Positions 20,513 through 31,116 of a stretch of 64,000 nucleotides of DNA are shown here, piece by piece. The translations under genes and the position numbers were made by a program. This DNA is from Listeria monocytogenes (GTDB taxonomy: Bacteria; Bacillota; Bacilli; Lactobacillales; Listeriaceae): NCBI RefSeq assembly GCF_041765605.1, contig NZ_CP168900.1, positions 1,628,001 to 1,692,000 on the forward strand, read 5' to 3'. The first letter of the stretch is position 1. Each line of letters begins with the position of its first letter. Below the pieces are notes generated by a model. The model searched no databases and was not told the DNA's origin. It saw nothing but the letters and a program-made list of their open reading frames with translations.

Positions 20513-21316
20513 ATGGCAAAAACTATTTTTTATTTTTCCTATCGAAAAACAGAAGAGTTACATGCAAAAGCAAAAGAATTGAAGAAAATTACGACTGATT
20601 ATGGATATGAATTAACTGATGACTATCAAAAAGCAAACGTTATTATCAGCATTGGTGGTGATGGTGCTTTTCTTAAATCTGTAAGAGAAACTGGCTTCCG
20701 TCAAGATTGTTTATATGCAGGGATTGCGCTAACAGAGCAATTAGGTCAATACTGTGACTTCCATATTAATCAATTGGATGAAATCATCAAGGCAGCCATT
20801 GAAGATCGTTGGTTAGTACGTCGTTACCCAACTATTTATGGAACAGTGAATAATACCAAAGCATTTTATGTACTAAATGAGTTTAATATTCGTTCATCCA
20901 TCATTAGAACACTTACGATGGATCTTTATATTAATGATTCTCACTTCGAAACTTTCCGCGGCGATGGAATGGTTATTTCCACACCAACAGGAAGTACTGC
21001 TTATAATAAATCAGTGAACGGTTCTATCGTGGACCCACTTCTTCCATCTATGCAAGTAAGTGAACTAGCTTCTATTAACAACAATAAATTCCGTACGCTA
21101 GGATCATCGTTCATCCTTAGTCCAAAACGCAAACTACGTATTGAAATTGCGTCTGAAGAAGGAAATAACGAATTCCCAATGATTGGAATGGACAGCGAAG
21201 CACTTAGTATCCAACATGTACATGAAGTTAATTTAGAAGTAGGCGATCGTTTTATCAATATTATCAAACTACCTAAAAATTCTTTCTGGGATAAAGTGAA
21301 ACGTAATTTCTTATAA
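20513..21316 (+). CDS. nadK: NAD kinase
   Basis: Phosphorylates NAD to NADP. The 267-aa protein has the GGDG motif at residues 48-51 (IISIGGDGAFLKS) and the second conserved loop TPTGSTAYNKS. ATG 20513 is chosen because GGAGGG precedes it; an upstream ATG eight codons earlier has no ribosome site. Listeria carries two NAD kinase genes, and this one lies between sppA and the arg operon. It is a single gene ended by the terminator at 21318-21350. Confidence 0.94.
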   Translation: MAKTIFYFSYRKTEELHAKAKELKKITTDYGYELTDDYQKANVIISIGGDGAFLKSVRETGFRQDCLYAGIALTEQLGQYCDFHINQLDEIIKAAIEDRWLVRRYPTIYGTVNNTKAFYVLNEFNIRSSIIRTLTMDLYINDSHFETFRGDGMVISTPTGSTAYNKSVNGSIVDPLLPSMQVSELASINNNKFRTLGSSFILSPKRKLRIEIASEEGNNEFPMIGMDSEALSIQHVHEVNLEVGDRFINIIKLPKNSFWDKVKRNFL

Positions 21317-21317
21317 T

Positions 21318-21350
21318 AAAAAAGTCTGGCATAAGTGCCAGACTTTTTTT
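21318..21350. terminator. Bidirectional terminator between nadK and argF
   Basis: AGTCTGGCA-TAAG-TGCCAGACT has an A-run before and seven T after, and serves the convergent genes. Confidence 0.92.
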
Positions 21351-22299
21351 ATTTTGCTTCTAAAATGGCTGCTAGCAACGCTTTTTGCGCATGAAGTCTA
21401 TTTCCTGCTTGTTGATAAATAACCGAGTGATTGCCATCAATGATCTCAGCTGTCACTTCTTCTTCTCGGTGCGCTGGTAAACAATGTAAGAAATGATAAT
21501 CTGGCTTAGCAACGCTAGCTAACTCCGCATTCACTTGATATTTTTCGCCAAAATCCGCTAAACGTTTCGCATTTTCCTCTTCTTGCCCCATGCTTGTCCA
21601 AACATCTGTATAAATAAAGTCCGCATCTGCCACTGCATGTTTCGGGTCTACCGTAACGAAAATCTTGGCACCACTTTCTTTCGCCAGATTCTCCGCCGTT
21701 GCTAAAATTGTTTCATCGACTTCGTACCCTTTTGGCATTGCAAGACGAATATCTAGTCCAACCATGGCACCTGCTAACAGTAAAGAATGGCATACATTGT
21801 TACCATCACCAATATAAGCTAGTTTGACACCTTCCAACTGATCTTTCCATTCATAAATAGTCATTAAATCCGCTAACGCCTGGCATGGATGGTGCAAATC
21901 AGTTAATCCATTAATAATCGGAATTTCTGCATGATACGCCAATTCTTCTACTTTTTCATGACTAAATGTCCGGATCATAATTGCATCAATATATTCTGAC
22001 ATCACATGCGCCGTATCTTTAATCGGTTCACCACGCCCGATTTGCAATTCCTTTGAACTCATCACTATCGCTTGTCCACCTAATTGCAGAATCCCAGCTT
22101 CAAAAGAAACCCGTGTTCTAGTAGAAGGCTTATCAAAGATCATTCCTAAAATTTTCCCGCTTAAAATATGACTATAGTGAGCTGGATTCGTTTTCATTGC
22201 AACAGCTAATTTAATGATATCCGTCAATTCTTCTTTATTCCATTCAAGCAAGCTGAGCATATCTTTACCAGCTGTATTATTTTTCGCATACATTGTCAT
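21349..22299 (-). CDS. argF: Ornithine carbamoyltransferase
   Basis: Carbamoyl phosphate plus ornithine to citrulline. Carbamoyl-phosphate site STRTR (in [12 protein letters not shown]), HHPCQ near residue 140 and HCLPAHR near 265 are all present. The protein is 316 aa. The ATG overlaps the argD stop (ATGA), showing translational coupling. It is the last gene of argCJBDF. The catabolic arginine-deiminase enzyme is a separate gene not seen here; the context makes this the anabolic one. Confidence 0.96.
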   Translation of the reverse strand: MTMYAKNNTAGKDMLSLLEWNKEELTDIIKLAVAMKTNPAHYSHILSGKILGMIFDKPSTRTRVSFEAGILQLGGQAIVMSSKELQIGRGEPIKDTAHVMSEYIDAIMIRTFSHEKVEELAYHAEIPIINGLTDLHHPCQALADLMTIYEWKDQLEGVKLAYIGDGNNVCHSLLLAGAMVGLDIRLAMPKGYEVDETILATAENLAKESGAKIFVTVDPKHAVADADFIYTDVWTSMGQEEENAKRLADFGEKYQVNAELASVAKPDYHFLHCLPAHREEEVTAEIIDGNHSVIYQQAGNRLHAQKALLAAILEAK

Positions 22300-23456
22300 C
22301 CCTCTTCACTCCCAATCAATTGGTTTTCCAAAACACTTTTCAATAAATATATAGCTTGATCGATTTCTGCATAACTGACGGTTAAAGGTGGTAAGATTCG
22401 TAGCACATTTGCCCCCGCAGTTAGTATTAACAACCCTTTATCTCTAAGCTCCGTTACAACTGGTTCTGCGGTACTTTCAAGTTCTATGCCTATAAGAAAT
22501 CCTCCACCACGAATGACAGAAACACTATCCAACGCCTCTAAATGCACTTCTAACAAGTTTCTAAAATAGTCTGCTTTGGCATTTACTTCTTCTAAAAATC
22601 CCATTTGTTTCATTGTCAGTAATATCTCTTTAGCCGCCGCAAGTGCCAATTTATTTCCTCCGAAAGTAGAGCCATGACTTCCCGGCCCAAAAGCACTACT
22701 TAGATTCGCTTTTCCGACCATCGCTCCAATCGGCAAGCCATTTCCAAGCCCTTTTGCTAAAGTGAAAATATCTGGATCTAAACCAATCTGCTCAAACCCA
22801 TAAAGCGTCCCCGTTCGCCCAAGCCCAGTCTGCACTTCATCAATAATTAATAATACCCCCATTTTTTTGCAAAGCAATTGAACCTCTAAAAGAAAGGCTG
22901 CATTTGCTGGGATGACGCCACCTTCCCCTTGAATCACTTCTAACATGACTGCTGCTGTATGTTCATCGATTTCTGCTCGGAAAGCTTCGATGTCGTTATA
23001 AGGGACGTAAGTGAAGCCAGGAACAAGTCCCCCGAACCCTTGATGAATTTTAGCTTGGGCTGTAGCTGACATCGAACCAAAAGTACGTCCGTGGAAAGAT
23101 TTCTCAAAGGTAATTATTTTTTCTTTTCCGGTATATTTTCTAGCTAATTTGAGCGCTGCTTCATTTGCCTCTGTTCCGCTATTACAAAAGAAAACTAATC
23201 TGTCTTTACCATCAGCAATTAATTCTGCGACACTATCTTGCAAAGCACATTCATATAAATTCGATGTATGCCAAATATTCGTTAGTTGTCGTTGTACTGC
23301 TTCTGTGACGTTCTCCGGGCAATGACCTAGATTGCAAACAGCGATACCACTTGTAAAATCAAGATATGTTTTACCAAATACATCCGTTACAACTGTACCC
23401 GTACCTTTTATTAAATCAACGGGGAATCTATTATACGTTGGAAAGACATAGTTCAT
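22296..23456 (-). CDS. argD: Acetylornithine aminotransferase
   Basis: PLP-dependent class III aminotransferase that converts N-acetylglutamate semialdehyde to N-acetylornithine. The PLP lysine is in [15 protein letters not shown], the cofactor aspartate in [15 protein letters not shown], and [14 protein letters not shown] binds phosphate. The protein is 386 aa. Its ATG overlaps the argB stop by four bases and its stop overlaps argF. Fourth gene of the arg operon. Confidence 0.96.
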   Translation of the reverse strand: MNYVFPTYNRFPVDLIKGTGTVVTDVFGKTYLDFTSGIAVCNLGHCPENVTEAVQRQLTNIWHTSNLYECALQDSVAELIADGKDRLVFFCNSGTEANEAALKLARKYTGKEKIITFEKSFHGRTFGSMSATAQAKIHQGFGGLVPGFTYVPYNDIEAFRAEIDEHTAAVMLEVIQGEGGVIPANAAFLLEVQLLCKKMGVLLIIDEVQTGLGRTGTLYGFEQIGLDPDIFTLAKGLGNGLPIGAMVGKANLSSAFGPGSHGSTFGGNKLALAAAKEILLTMKQMGFLEEVNAKADYFRNLLEVHLEALDSVSVIRGGGFLIGIELESTAEPVVTELRDKGLLILTAGANVLRILPPLTVSYAEIDQAIYLLKSVLENQLIGSEEG

Positions 23457-24205
23457 CCTATCGCCACCTTGCTTTTTATTTTTGTACCTATTGTTTCAAG
23501 GGAATTTGTAATAATCACCTGGTCAACACCATTTTCAGCGGCAAAAGCGGCACTTGCTAATTTAGGAATCATTCCGCCTTTGATTACGCCAGTCTTTTGC
23601 AGCTTTTCAATTTCTGCTGTGGCTATTTCGTTGATAATTTCTGAGCCATTTTTTACTCCTGGAACATCTGTTAGTAAATAGAGCGCTTCTGCATGGAGTG
23701 CGCTTGCTACCTCACAGGCGGCTGTATCCGCATTAACATTGAGCCAATCGTGTTCACTATTTATACCAAGGGGCGCAATCACGGTGATAATATTTTCGCT
23801 AAGCAATTGCTCAATTAAATTTGTTTTTACTTTTGTGATTTTACCAACCAAACCTAAATCAGTGTCACTTAACCTATCTGCTTCCAGTAAACCTGTATCT
23901 CCAGCGTTTAAGCCAATGACCGAGATATTTCGTTTTTGAAAAGCAGTCGTAATAGCTGGCTGAACTTGACCAATTAAAACCATTTTTGTTACTTCGAGGG
24001 CTGCTTTGTTGGTGATTCGTAGACCATTTTTCGTTTCGACTGGAATAGCGAGGGCTTCCATCATTTTTGTAATATAATGACCGCCGCCATGAACGAGGAC
24101 AATTTTCTTATTCGCTGCTTGCCACTCTGTAATTTGTCGAAAAAAACCTTCTGTTAAATTGTCGCTTGCAACACCACCGAGTTTTATTACTATCGTGTTT
24201 TCCAC
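23453..24205 (-). CDS. argB: Acetylglutamate kinase
   Basis: Phosphorylates N-acetylglutamate, the second step of arginine synthesis in the acetyl cycle. Amino-acid-kinase fold: IVIKLGGVA at the N-terminus, [11 protein letters not shown] near residue 40, and the C-terminal [11 protein letters not shown]. The protein is 250 aa, the short form without the N-terminal helix associated with arginine feedback inhibition. The start is preceded by GGAGG-like sequence 13 nt after argJ. Overlaps argD by four bases. Confidence 0.95.
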   Translation of the reverse strand: MENTIVIKLGGVASDNLTEGFFRQITEWQAANKKIVLVHGGGHYITKMMEALAIPVETKNGLRITNKAALEVTKMVLIGQVQPAITTAFQKRNISVIGLNAGDTGLLEADRLSDTDLGLVGKITKVKTNLIEQLLSENIITVIAPLGINSEHDWLNVNADTAACEVASALHAEALYLLTDVPGVKNGSEIINEIATAEIEKLQKTGVIKGGMIPKLASAAFAAENGVDQVIITNSLETIGTKIKSKVAIG

Positions 24206-24217
24206 CCTTATTCCTCC

Positions 24218-25414
24218 TTACGTCCGGTAACAAGCATTGATTTTGACATATTCATAACTCAAGTCGCAACCCCAAGCCGTACCTGATTCAAGCCCGATAT
24301 GAAGATCAACTTCGATAACAATATGCTCTTCTTCTAAATAGGCATCTAGCGCTTGTTGATTAAAAATGGTTTGGCTGCTATGATTCAGAATTTCAATCCC
24401 GCCAATTTTAATCGTAATATTATCTGGTGCAAATCTGCCACCTGAATAGCCAATCGCGCAAATAATACGTCCCCAGTTCCCATCTCCACCAAAAGCTGCC
24501 GTTTTCACGAGACTAGAAGAAACAATTTTTTTAGCAATCATTCTTGCGTCTTCTGTTTTTGTAGCGCCATTTACTTGCACTTCGATTAGTTTTGTCGCTC
24601 CCTCGCCGTCTCGCGCGATGCTTTTAGCAAGGTGCTCCGTTACCGCTTGAAACATATCCGCAAATTTTGCAAAATCCGCTGTCCCTTCCTGAAGCTTCGG
24701 GTTTTCTGCACAGCCATTCGCCATGACTACCACCATATCATTGGTAGATGTATCACCGTCTACCGTTATTTGATTGAAAGTTTTATCTACTTTTATTTTT
24801 AGTAATTTTTGCAATAATTCAGCTGGAATGGCAGCATCTGTCGTAATAAAAGCGAGCATTGTCGCCATATTAGGATGTATCATCCCGGATCCCTTTGCCA
24901 CTCCTGACATTGTCACTGTTTTACCACCAATTTCTGTTTGAAAACTGATTTGTTTTTGAAATGTATCCGTCGTTAAAATCGCTTCTTCAAAATCGGCCGC
25001 ATTTCCGGTTTGCTTTTCTAGCATCTCAATTCCCGCGTTGATTTTGTCCATCGGTAGCATATCGCCAATAATCCCCGTGGACGCAACGGCTACGTAATCA
25101 AGTGGAATATCTAACTTTTCTGCCGTTTGAGCCCGCATCGCAAGTGCATCTAGCATCCCTTGATTCCCTGTGCATGCATTGGCATTCCCGCTATTCACAA
25201 TAATTGCTTGTAACTTTGCACTACTTTGAAAAGAGTCTTTCGTTACAAAAATCGGTGCCGCTTGCATTTGATTCATCGTATAAACAGCAGCTGCATTTGC
25301 TGGAACTTCTGAATAAATCCAACCAATATCATTTCGTTTTCTCTTTAATCCCGCGTGCTTTCCATCCGCATAAAAGCCCTTTGGCGAGGCGATATTTCCT
25401 TTAATAAGTTCCAT
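24218..25414 (-). CDS. argJ: Bifunctional glutamate N-acetyltransferase / ornithine acetyltransferase
   Basis: Recycles the acetyl group from acetylornithine to glutamate, so no separate ArgA or ArgE is needed. The self-cleavage site is in [13 protein letters not shown]: cleavage before the Thr of ATML creates the catalytic N-terminal threonine. The protein is 398 aa and ends with the conserved [17 protein letters not shown]. The start lies 16 nt after argC with AAGGGG upstream. Whether it uses acetyl-CoA as well (bifunctional) cannot be told from sequence. Confidence 0.95.
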   Translation of the reverse strand: MELIKGNIASPKGFYADGKHAGLKRKRNDIGWIYSEVPANAAAVYTMNQMQAAPIFVTKDSFQSSAKLQAIIVNSGNANACTGNQGMLDALAMRAQTAEKLDIPLDYVAVASTGIIGDMLPMDKINAGIEMLEKQTGNAADFEEAILTTDTFQKQISFQTEIGGKTVTMSGVAKGSGMIHPNMATMLAFITTDAAIPAELLQKLLKIKVDKTFNQITVDGDTSTNDMVVVMANGCAENPKLQEGTADFAKFADMFQAVTEHLAKSIARDGEGATKLIEVQVNGATKTEDARMIAKKIVSSSLVKTAAFGGDGNWGRIICAIGYSGGRFAPDNITIKIGGIEILNHSSQTIFNQQALDAYLEEEHIVIEVDLHIGLESGTAWGCDLSYEYVKINACYRT

Positions 25415-25429
25415 TTTGTTTTTCCCCTT

Positions 25430-26461
25430 TCACGGATATACCGGAATAAACCTTAATCCGTCACTTTCAGCAAAATTCGCCATTATGTTTAAATTTTGAA
25501 TGGCCTGACCAGCCGCCCCTTTGACTAAATTATCAATCACAGAAACGATAGTAATCACATTCGTTTTTTCATTATAAGCAAGACCTATGTCGCAGTAATT
25601 CGATGCTGTCACTTGTTTGACAGTCGGATATACATTTTCTGGTTGGATTCGGACAAATGGAGCATTCTCGTAGGTGGATTCGTAAAGCGTATGTAACTCT
25701 TTTTGGGTGATAGGATTTTTGGGTTTAACGTAGATGGTTGTGAAGATTCCCCTTGTAATAGGAATTAATGAAGTAGAAAATTGAATTGCCGGGATACTTT
25801 CATCCCATTTAGTTAATTGTTGCATTATTTCTGGAATATGTTGATGAGAATTCATTTTATAAAGTGTCATGTTTTCATTGGTTTCTGTGAAATGTGTACT
25901 TGCAGAGGGCACTTTTCCTGCGCCGGAAATACCTGATTTAGCATCTACAATAATGGATGTGGGATCAATCAACTTATTCTTTGTAAGTGGCGCGAGACCT
26001 AACAATGTTGCAGTTGCATAACACCCAGGATTCGCAATGAAAGTAGTTTCTTTCTTTTCACGGAATTCTGCTAAACCATATTCCGCCTTAGCGATATACT
26101 CGGTTGGCGCCGCGCTTTTTCCGTACCACTTTTCGTAAAGTTGCCTGTCTTTTAATCGAAAGTCCCCAGATAAATCAATGACATTCAAACCCGCATCTAC
26201 ATAAGGCAGTGCAATATCTTTGGCGATTCCAGAAGGCGTGGCAATAAAAACGGTATCACTTTTTTCGATGATTTCTGTTGGATTTATTTTCTCTAAGGGG
26301 CTAGCTTCTAAATCTTTTAAATGAGGATAAAAGGTTGCAAGTGTTTCTGATTGAGCGGAAAAACTATGTAACGTCGCTATGTCTACCGAAGCATGTTGAT
26401 GAAGCAAGCGAATTAACTCAAGCCCTCCGTAGCCTGTCGCGCCTATAATGGAAACTTTCAT
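25430..26461 (-). CDS. argC: N-acetyl-gamma-glutamyl-phosphate reductase
   Basis: NADPH-dependent reduction of acetylglutamyl phosphate to the semialdehyde. The Rossmann motif GATGYGGLELIRLL (residues 8-21) and the catalytic cysteine in ANPGCYATA are present. The protein is 343 aa. It heads the argCJBDF operon and starts behind GGGAGGGG. Promoter and operator are described separately. Confidence 0.96.
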   Translation of the reverse strand: MKVSIIGATGYGGLELIRLLHQHASVDIATLHSFSAQSETLATFYPHLKDLEASPLEKINPTEIIEKSDTVFIATPSGIAKDIALPYVDAGLNVIDLSGDFRLKDRQLYEKWYGKSAAPTEYIAKAEYGLAEFREKKETTFIANPGCYATATLLGLAPLTKNKLIDPTSIIVDAKSGISGAGKVPSASTHFTETNENMTLYKMNSHQHIPEIMQQLTKWDESIPAIQFSTSLIPITRGIFTTIYVKPKNPITQKELHTLYESTYENAPFVRIQPENVYPTVKQVTASNYCDIGLAYNEKTNVITIVSVIDNLVKGAAGQAIQNLNIMANFAESDGLRFIPVYP

Positions 26462-26485
26462 CCTAACCCCTCCCGTTAATTATTA

Positions 26486-26501
26486 AATGATACTTTTCAT
26501 T
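26486..26501. promoter_or_regulatory. Candidate ArgR operator (ARG box) over the argC -10 region
   Basis: AATGATACTTTTCATT is a dyad (AATGA...TTCATT) resembling the Gram-positive ARG box TGAAT-N4-ATTCA. It overlaps the -10 hexamer by three bases, the expected place for repression by ArgR with arginine. Confidence 0.55.
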
Positions 26502-26527
26502 ATAATGATGTATATTTATAATGTCAA
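26499..26527 (-). promoter_or_regulatory. Sigma-A promoter of the arg operon
   Basis: Minus-strand TTGACA (26527-26522), a 17-bp spacer and TATAAT (26504-26499). Both hexamers are perfect. It sits about 40 bp before argC. Confidence 0.85.
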
Positions 26528-26595
26528 ATGGTTTTTTATTAATATTTAAAACTATTTTATGCATTTTAAGTTATTTATTATGTATATAATATACA

Positions 26596-26633
26596 AAAAA
26601 CCGTTTATCCTTTTTTAGGATAAACGGTTAATC
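26596..26633 (-). terminator. Terminator of the iscS-thiI unit
   Basis: Minus strand AACCGTTTATCC-TAAAAA-GGATAAACGGTTTTTT, a 12-bp perfect stem with a T6 tail directly after thiI. Confidence 0.92.
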
Positions 26634-27845
26634 TTAAAATAAATCAGCAAACTCATCTTTCACTTGCACAGTTTCCGCTACATTTACAGAAATAGTTTCG
26701 ATGTTGTCTAAAGCTTTTGCAATTAGCGCATCGAAATCTGTGAAACTTTCGTAATGCTCGATTTTATCTAGTTTTGGTTTTGTTTTTGGAGATGGTGGCG
26801 TGAAAATGGTACAGCAATCTTCAAATGGTTGCACTGATAAGTTATACGTATCAATCTTTTGTGCGATTTGAATAATTTCATTTTTATCCATGGATACGAC
26901 TGGGCGAATGATTGGTGTCGCTGTTACGGCGTTAATCGCTAGCATACTTTCTAATGTTTGGCTGGCAACTTGCCCTAAACTCTCGCCATTAACAATAGCT
27001 AAACCATTTCTCTTGCGGCGCAGCTCATCTGTAATTCGGAGCATCATTCGACGAGTTACGGTCATAATCACACTCTCAGGAATTTGTTGTTTAATCACTT
27101 CTTGAATTTCTGTAAACGGAACGATGTGCATTTGTACCTGTCCGCTGTATTTAGCCAATTTTGCAGCCAAATCAATCGCTTTTTGTTTCGCTTGTTCACT
27201 TGTATACGGTGGGCTGTGGAAATGAACTGCTTCAATTTCTACACCACGTTTTTGAGCTAAATAACCAGCAACTGGGCTATCGATACCACCTGAAAGCATT
27301 AACATTGCACGACCCGATGAACCTACAGGCAGACCTGCTGCCCCAAGAATCGTCCGACATGATAAGAATACGCCTTCTTTGCGCACATCAATGGTTAGTT
27401 TTACATCTGGATTTTTCACATTGACGGTTAAATCTTCTATATTTTGTAGGACATGGGCACCGATTTCTTGATTTATTTCATTAGAATCAAGTGGAAACTC
27501 GCGGTGGCTACGTCTTGCTGCGACTTTAAATGTTCCATTCTCCTCGTGCGCATCTTGTACTAAAGCAAGTGCAGCAGCTTTTACTTCCTCTAAATCTAAA
27601 TTGACGCGGACCGCCGGGCTAAATGATTGAATCCCGAAAATCGGTTTCAACCGTTCTTCTGCGAGCTGATAATCTGCCCCATTTAAAATAATATACATTC
27701 GGTCACGTTCTCCGTGAATGCGAACTTCCGGCAAATCAGTCATTGCACGTTTGACGTTTTGCGCCAACTTTGTCACAAATTGTTTTCTGTTTTTTCCTTT
27801 TGTAGATAATTCTCCGTATCTAATTAACATACGATCAAATTCCAA
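26634..27845 (-). CDS. thiI: tRNA 4-thiouridine synthetase ThiI
   Basis: Adenylates U8 of tRNA and inserts sulfur. It also supplies sulfur for thiazole synthesis in some bacteria. The order is an N-terminal ferredoxin-like domain, a THUMP domain (about residues 60-165) and a PP-loop ATPase with SGGIDS at 185-190. The protein is 403 aa and lacks the C-terminal rhodanese domain found in the enterobacterial enzyme, as is usual for Firmicutes. It is preceded by one base gap after the desulfurase gene, so the pair forms a sulfur-transfer unit. Confidence 0.94.
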   Translation of the reverse strand: MEFDRMLIRYGELSTKGKNRKQFVTKLAQNVKRAMTDLPEVRIHGERDRMYIILNGADYQLAEERLKPIFGIQSFSPAVRVNLDLEEVKAAALALVQDAHEENGTFKVAARRSHREFPLDSNEINQEIGAHVLQNIEDLTVNVKNPDVKLTIDVRKEGVFLSCRTILGAAGLPVGSSGRAMLMLSGGIDSPVAGYLAQKRGVEIEAVHFHSPPYTSEQAKQKAIDLAAKLAKYSGQVQMHIVPFTEIQEVIKQQIPESVIMTVTRRMMLRITDELRRKRNGLAIVNGESLGQVASQTLESMLAINAVTATPIIRPVVSMDKNEIIQIAQKIDTYNLSVQPFEDCCTIFTPPSPKTKPKLDKIEHYESFTDFDALIAKALDNIETISVNVAETVQVKDEFADLF

Positions 27846-27846
27846 T

Positions 27847-28986
27847 TTATTTCACCACTTTATTTAGATTTTCAATGATTTCTTGCAGTTTTTGAATAAA
27901 AATTTTCGCTTCGGATAAACGATTTTCATACGATAAACTAACGCGTACAGCTCCTGTTGCTTCTTCGTCCGTCACACCCATCGCTTTTAATGTGCTGCTT
28001 GCTAGCTTCTGCTTAGAAGAACACGCACTAGTTGTGGAAATGTAAATATCTTCTTTTTCTAAAGCATGTACCAAAATTTCCCCACGATGCCCTTTTGCCG
28101 AAAAACAAACGATATGTGGAGCCGCGACACTTTGCTTTGTATGAACTGTCATATCAGGCATTTGCGCAATTTCCGTTAGTAAGTAATCGCGAATCTCGAT
28201 TAATGCTTCTTTTCGTGGCTCATTTTCGAGCGTTAGTCGTAATGCTTTTGCAAGCGCAACATTCCCAGCTAAATTTTCTGTTCCACTGCGGTAGCCCATT
28301 TCCTGCCCACCACCAAGAATTTCTGAATGCAAATGCACATTTTTCCGTTTAAAAAGTATTCCGGTTCCACGTAGAGCATGAAATTTATGCCCTGAAAAAG
28401 TGAGCAAATCAATAGCATTCTCATTAAGCGCAAGTGGTATTTTTCCGATACCTTGAACGAAATCTACATGAAAGAAAGTATGTTCAAGCAATTTTAGCAT
28501 TTCGCCAATTTCGTGCAGTGGTTGGATGCTTCCCACCTCATTGTTCACGCCCATAATAGACACTAAAATCGTTTCATCTGTGAGTGCAGCTTTCAATGCT
28601 TCCATCTTGATGACGCCGTTTTTATCTACTGGTAAATACGTGACAGTAAAACCTTCCTGCTCAAGTTCTTCCATTACCATACGAACAGAAGGATGCTCGA
28701 TGCTAGAGGTAACAATATGTTTCCCGCGATTTTGGTAACTATAAACTAGCCCTTTAATCGCTAAATTATTCCCTTCTGTCCCACCGGATGTGAAAATAAT
28801 TTCTTCTGGCAAAGCGCCCACCATCGTAGCAATTTGTTTTCTTGATGTATCAAGCAGTTCTTTTGATTTAGCGCCAAAACGGTGAAGCGAAGAAGGATTA
28901 GCAAAATAATTACTTGCTACCTTTGTATATGTTTCAAGTACGGCTGCATTTGGCTTTGTTGTCGCACTATTATCGAAATAAATCAT
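27847..28986 (-). CDS. iscS: Cysteine desulfurase (NifZ/IscS type) partner of ThiI
   Basis: PLP enzyme that takes sulfur from cysteine. N-terminal IYFDNSATTKPNAAV, PLP lysine in FSGHKFHALRGTGIL, and the persulfide cysteine in ISTTSACSSKQK. The protein is 379 aa. Its position directly before thiI matches the NifZ-ThiI pairs of Bacilli, so the main job is probably tRNA thiolation rather than Fe-S assembly (inference from context). The protein N-terminus directly follows an AT-rich promoter region at 28987-29060. Confidence 0.93.
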   Translation of the reverse strand: MIYFDNSATTKPNAAVLETYTKVASNYFANPSSLHRFGAKSKELLDTSRKQIATMVGALPEEIIFTSGGTEGNNLAIKGLVYSYQNRGKHIVTSSIEHPSVRMVMEELEQEGFTVTYLPVDKNGVIKMEALKAALTDETILVSIMGVNNEVGSIQPLHEIGEMLKLLEHTFFHVDFVQGIGKIPLALNENAIDLLTFSGHKFHALRGTGILFKRKNVHLHSEILGGGQEMGYRSGTENLAGNVALAKALRLTLENEPRKEALIEIRDYLLTEIAQMPDMTVHTKQSVAAPHIVCFSAKGHRGEILVHALEKEDIYISTTSACSSKQKLASSTLKAMGVTDEEATGAVRVSLSYENRLSEAKIFIQKLQEIIENLNKVVK

Positions 28987-29063
28987 AAAACCAATATTCT
29001 CCTCCCCAATATTCCACTCTCCATTTTATCATAATTCCAACACTTTCCAACTACTATTTTCAT

Positions 29064-29105
29064 AAAAAAACAGGATTCCTATTATAATAGGAATCCTGTT
29101 TGTAC
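29064..29105 (-). terminator. Terminator of ezrA
   Basis: CAGGATTCCTAT (29071-29082) pairs perfectly with ATAGGAATCCTG (29087-29098), with an A-run on the left that gives a U-tail on the minus strand. Confidence 0.92.
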
Positions 29106-29109
29106 TTTT

Positions 29110-30825
29110 TTATTCAATATCATCGACGCTTACTTTAGATGCATAGGCTTTCTCGACTTTTTTAAATGCGCCTGTTTCCACTTTTTCTAATGCAGTTACA
29201 GCAATTTCTAAGGCTTTTTTATACTGATAGTCATTATAGAAATGGTTCTCAGCTTGCACAAGCTCATCTGCGAGTTCTTTATTGCGCAAACGATAGCGGT
29301 TTGCATATTGGATAACATGTTCCACGAGTCGAACATTCTCCATCATTTCTTCCGCTTTTTCAGTTAAATGGATTAAATCTTCTTCTGCAATACGCCAATC
29401 TTGGCTCACTGCTTTCATGTTTAGCGGTTTTTCTTCTAAACGTTTCTCAAGTGTATCAATGGATTCACCCATATGCTCTCGAAGCGACAAATACTCTTCT
29501 GGAAGACCTGGCAAACGCTCTCGTTCCATTTTGCGATCCAGTGTAATAATTGCCCGACGCATCCGCTCTGCATCGTCACGTGCTTCTAGTTCGTCTTTAC
29601 GCAAGGAACGTAATTCTTCAGCAAATTTGTCTTGTTCAGCACTAATTGTAATAAGTGCTGCATCAATTTCTTTCAGTGTATCTTGAGCTGCCGAGTAAGC
29701 AATCTCTCCACTAGCAATTAAAGTGGTCAATTGTTCAAAGTTTTCTTTGGCTTCACTTAATTTAGCGCTCGTTTTTAAATAAACTGCCAAATCATCTTCT
29801 GCAACATGATACGTTTGTTTTACTTCTGTAATTTGCTCAGCAAGCGCATCTGAAACGGCATTTTGGCGTTGTAATTTGTCAGAAGTTGGGCTATGATTTT
29901 CTTTCACGAAATGACGTGCTTCTGCTTCGTGCTCAAGCGTATCATAAAACAAATCGATTTCATTATGTAATTCTTCTACTCCTTGTTCCGCTTCATCTAA
30001 ATCAAGATTAATTACATTTTTTTTCATTTTATCAATTTGATTTTTCATGCGAGAAATCTCTTTATCTAACTCCATTTGGGCTAAATAATAACCTTTTCGG
30101 ACCATTTCTTCATAACCAGCACGAAGTTTATTCATTTCTTCTGGCAAAATAGTATCTGTTTCGTGCAATAAGGACGGAATTCGTTCCATTTGCGCCTCAA
30201 TGACTTGCATTTCTTTTTGAACTACAATAACGATTTCGCGTGCTTCTAAATGATCACCTTGGTCCGTTAATGAATCATAGCTATTTAAGCTTTCTGACAG
30301 TTCATTTAGTTTTGCTTCTACATACGGTAACGTTTCTCCAAGCTTAAATCCTCTTGTTAAAACTTCTCGGCGTAACTCCGCAAATTTTTCTTTCGTGGCA
30401 CGGCTTTCTTTCGCATTTTTTTCTTCACTAATAAGTAGTTCTTTCAGTCCACCAAGAATTTGATCCATTTGCTTTTCAATCACAACGAGCATTTGCTCAA
30501 TATCATTTTCAGCGTTTGTCGCAGAACGGAATTTATAACGGTCCGTGTTCATCTCTGCTTCTAATAATACTTCTTCTAAATCAGGAAATAGTCTTGTTTC
30601 AATTTCATCCCATGAGGAACGCCATGATTCAAAAAGCGCTTCTGTTTGACCTGTTAGTTTTAATTTTTTCACTTTTGAAAGTTCATCAATAACCGGCCGC
30701 TCTCTGAGTTTAATCTTTTTCTCTTCTAACTCGTTTATTCTTTGGTAATGTTTTCTTTTTAATATGTAGCCTGCACCAATGACTGCAATAACTACGATAA
30801 TAAAGCCGATTAACATGTAGTACAT
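29110..30825 (-). CDS. ezrA: Septation ring formation regulator EzrA
   Basis: Negative regulator of FtsZ ring placement, anchored in the membrane by its N-terminus. One transmembrane helix (MLIGFIIVVIAVIGAGYIL, residues 4-22) is followed by about 545 residues of spectrin-like coiled coil rich in Glu, Lys and Leu. The 571-aa length fits the family. I chose ATG 30825 with GGGAGGA upstream; the longest frame begins 16 codons earlier without a ribosome site. Single gene. Confidence 0.95.
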   Translation of the reverse strand: MYYMLIGFIIVVIAVIGAGYILKRKHYQRINELEEKKIKLRERPVIDELSKVKKLKLTGQTEALFESWRSSWDEIETRLFPDLEEVLLEAEMNTDRYKFRSATNAENDIEQMLVVIEKQMDQILGGLKELLISEEKNAKESRATKEKFAELRREVLTRGFKLGETLPYVEAKLNELSESLNSYDSLTDQGDHLEAREIVIVVQKEMQVIEAQMERIPSLLHETDTILPEEMNKLRAGYEEMVRKGYYLAQMELDKEISRMKNQIDKMKKNVINLDLDEAEQGVEELHNEIDLFYDTLEHEAEARHFVKENHSPTSDKLQRQNAVSDALAEQITEVKQTYHVAEDDLAVYLKTSAKLSEAKENFEQLTTLIASGEIAYSAAQDTLKEIDAALITISAEQDKFAEELRSLRKDELEARDDAERMRRAIITLDRKMERERLPGLPEEYLSLREHMGESIDTLEKRLEEKPLNMKAVSQDWRIAEEDLIHLTEKAEEMMENVRLVEHVIQYANRYRLRNKELADELVQAENHFYNDYQYKKALEIAVTALEKVETGAFKKVEKAYASKVSVDDIE

Positions 30826-31116
30826 CCAAAATCCTCCCATCAACGTTAACTTGTGAAAGAAAAACAGCCACACTCAAGCTGCCCATACATCTTTTCAATT
30901 ATGTACATCTTTCCATATGTAGTATATTTTATTCCTCATTTTCAGTTCATTATACACATCTTTTATTTTACCACGATTTCCCTAGAATTACTTGCGTTTA
31001 GCGAAAAAAATTTTGGAACAAGTAAAACCTACTCTATCACGAAACAAATTTCCCGAAATCCCTTGACGTTCATGCTATACTAAAGACAATATTTGAAAAG
31101 AAATGTGGGGATAAAA

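Noticed and set aside
26581-26595. TGTATATAATATACA palindrome as a stand-alone operator
   Set aside because: It is pure AT alternation of the kind expected by chance in this spacer; kept only as a possible distal ARG half site.
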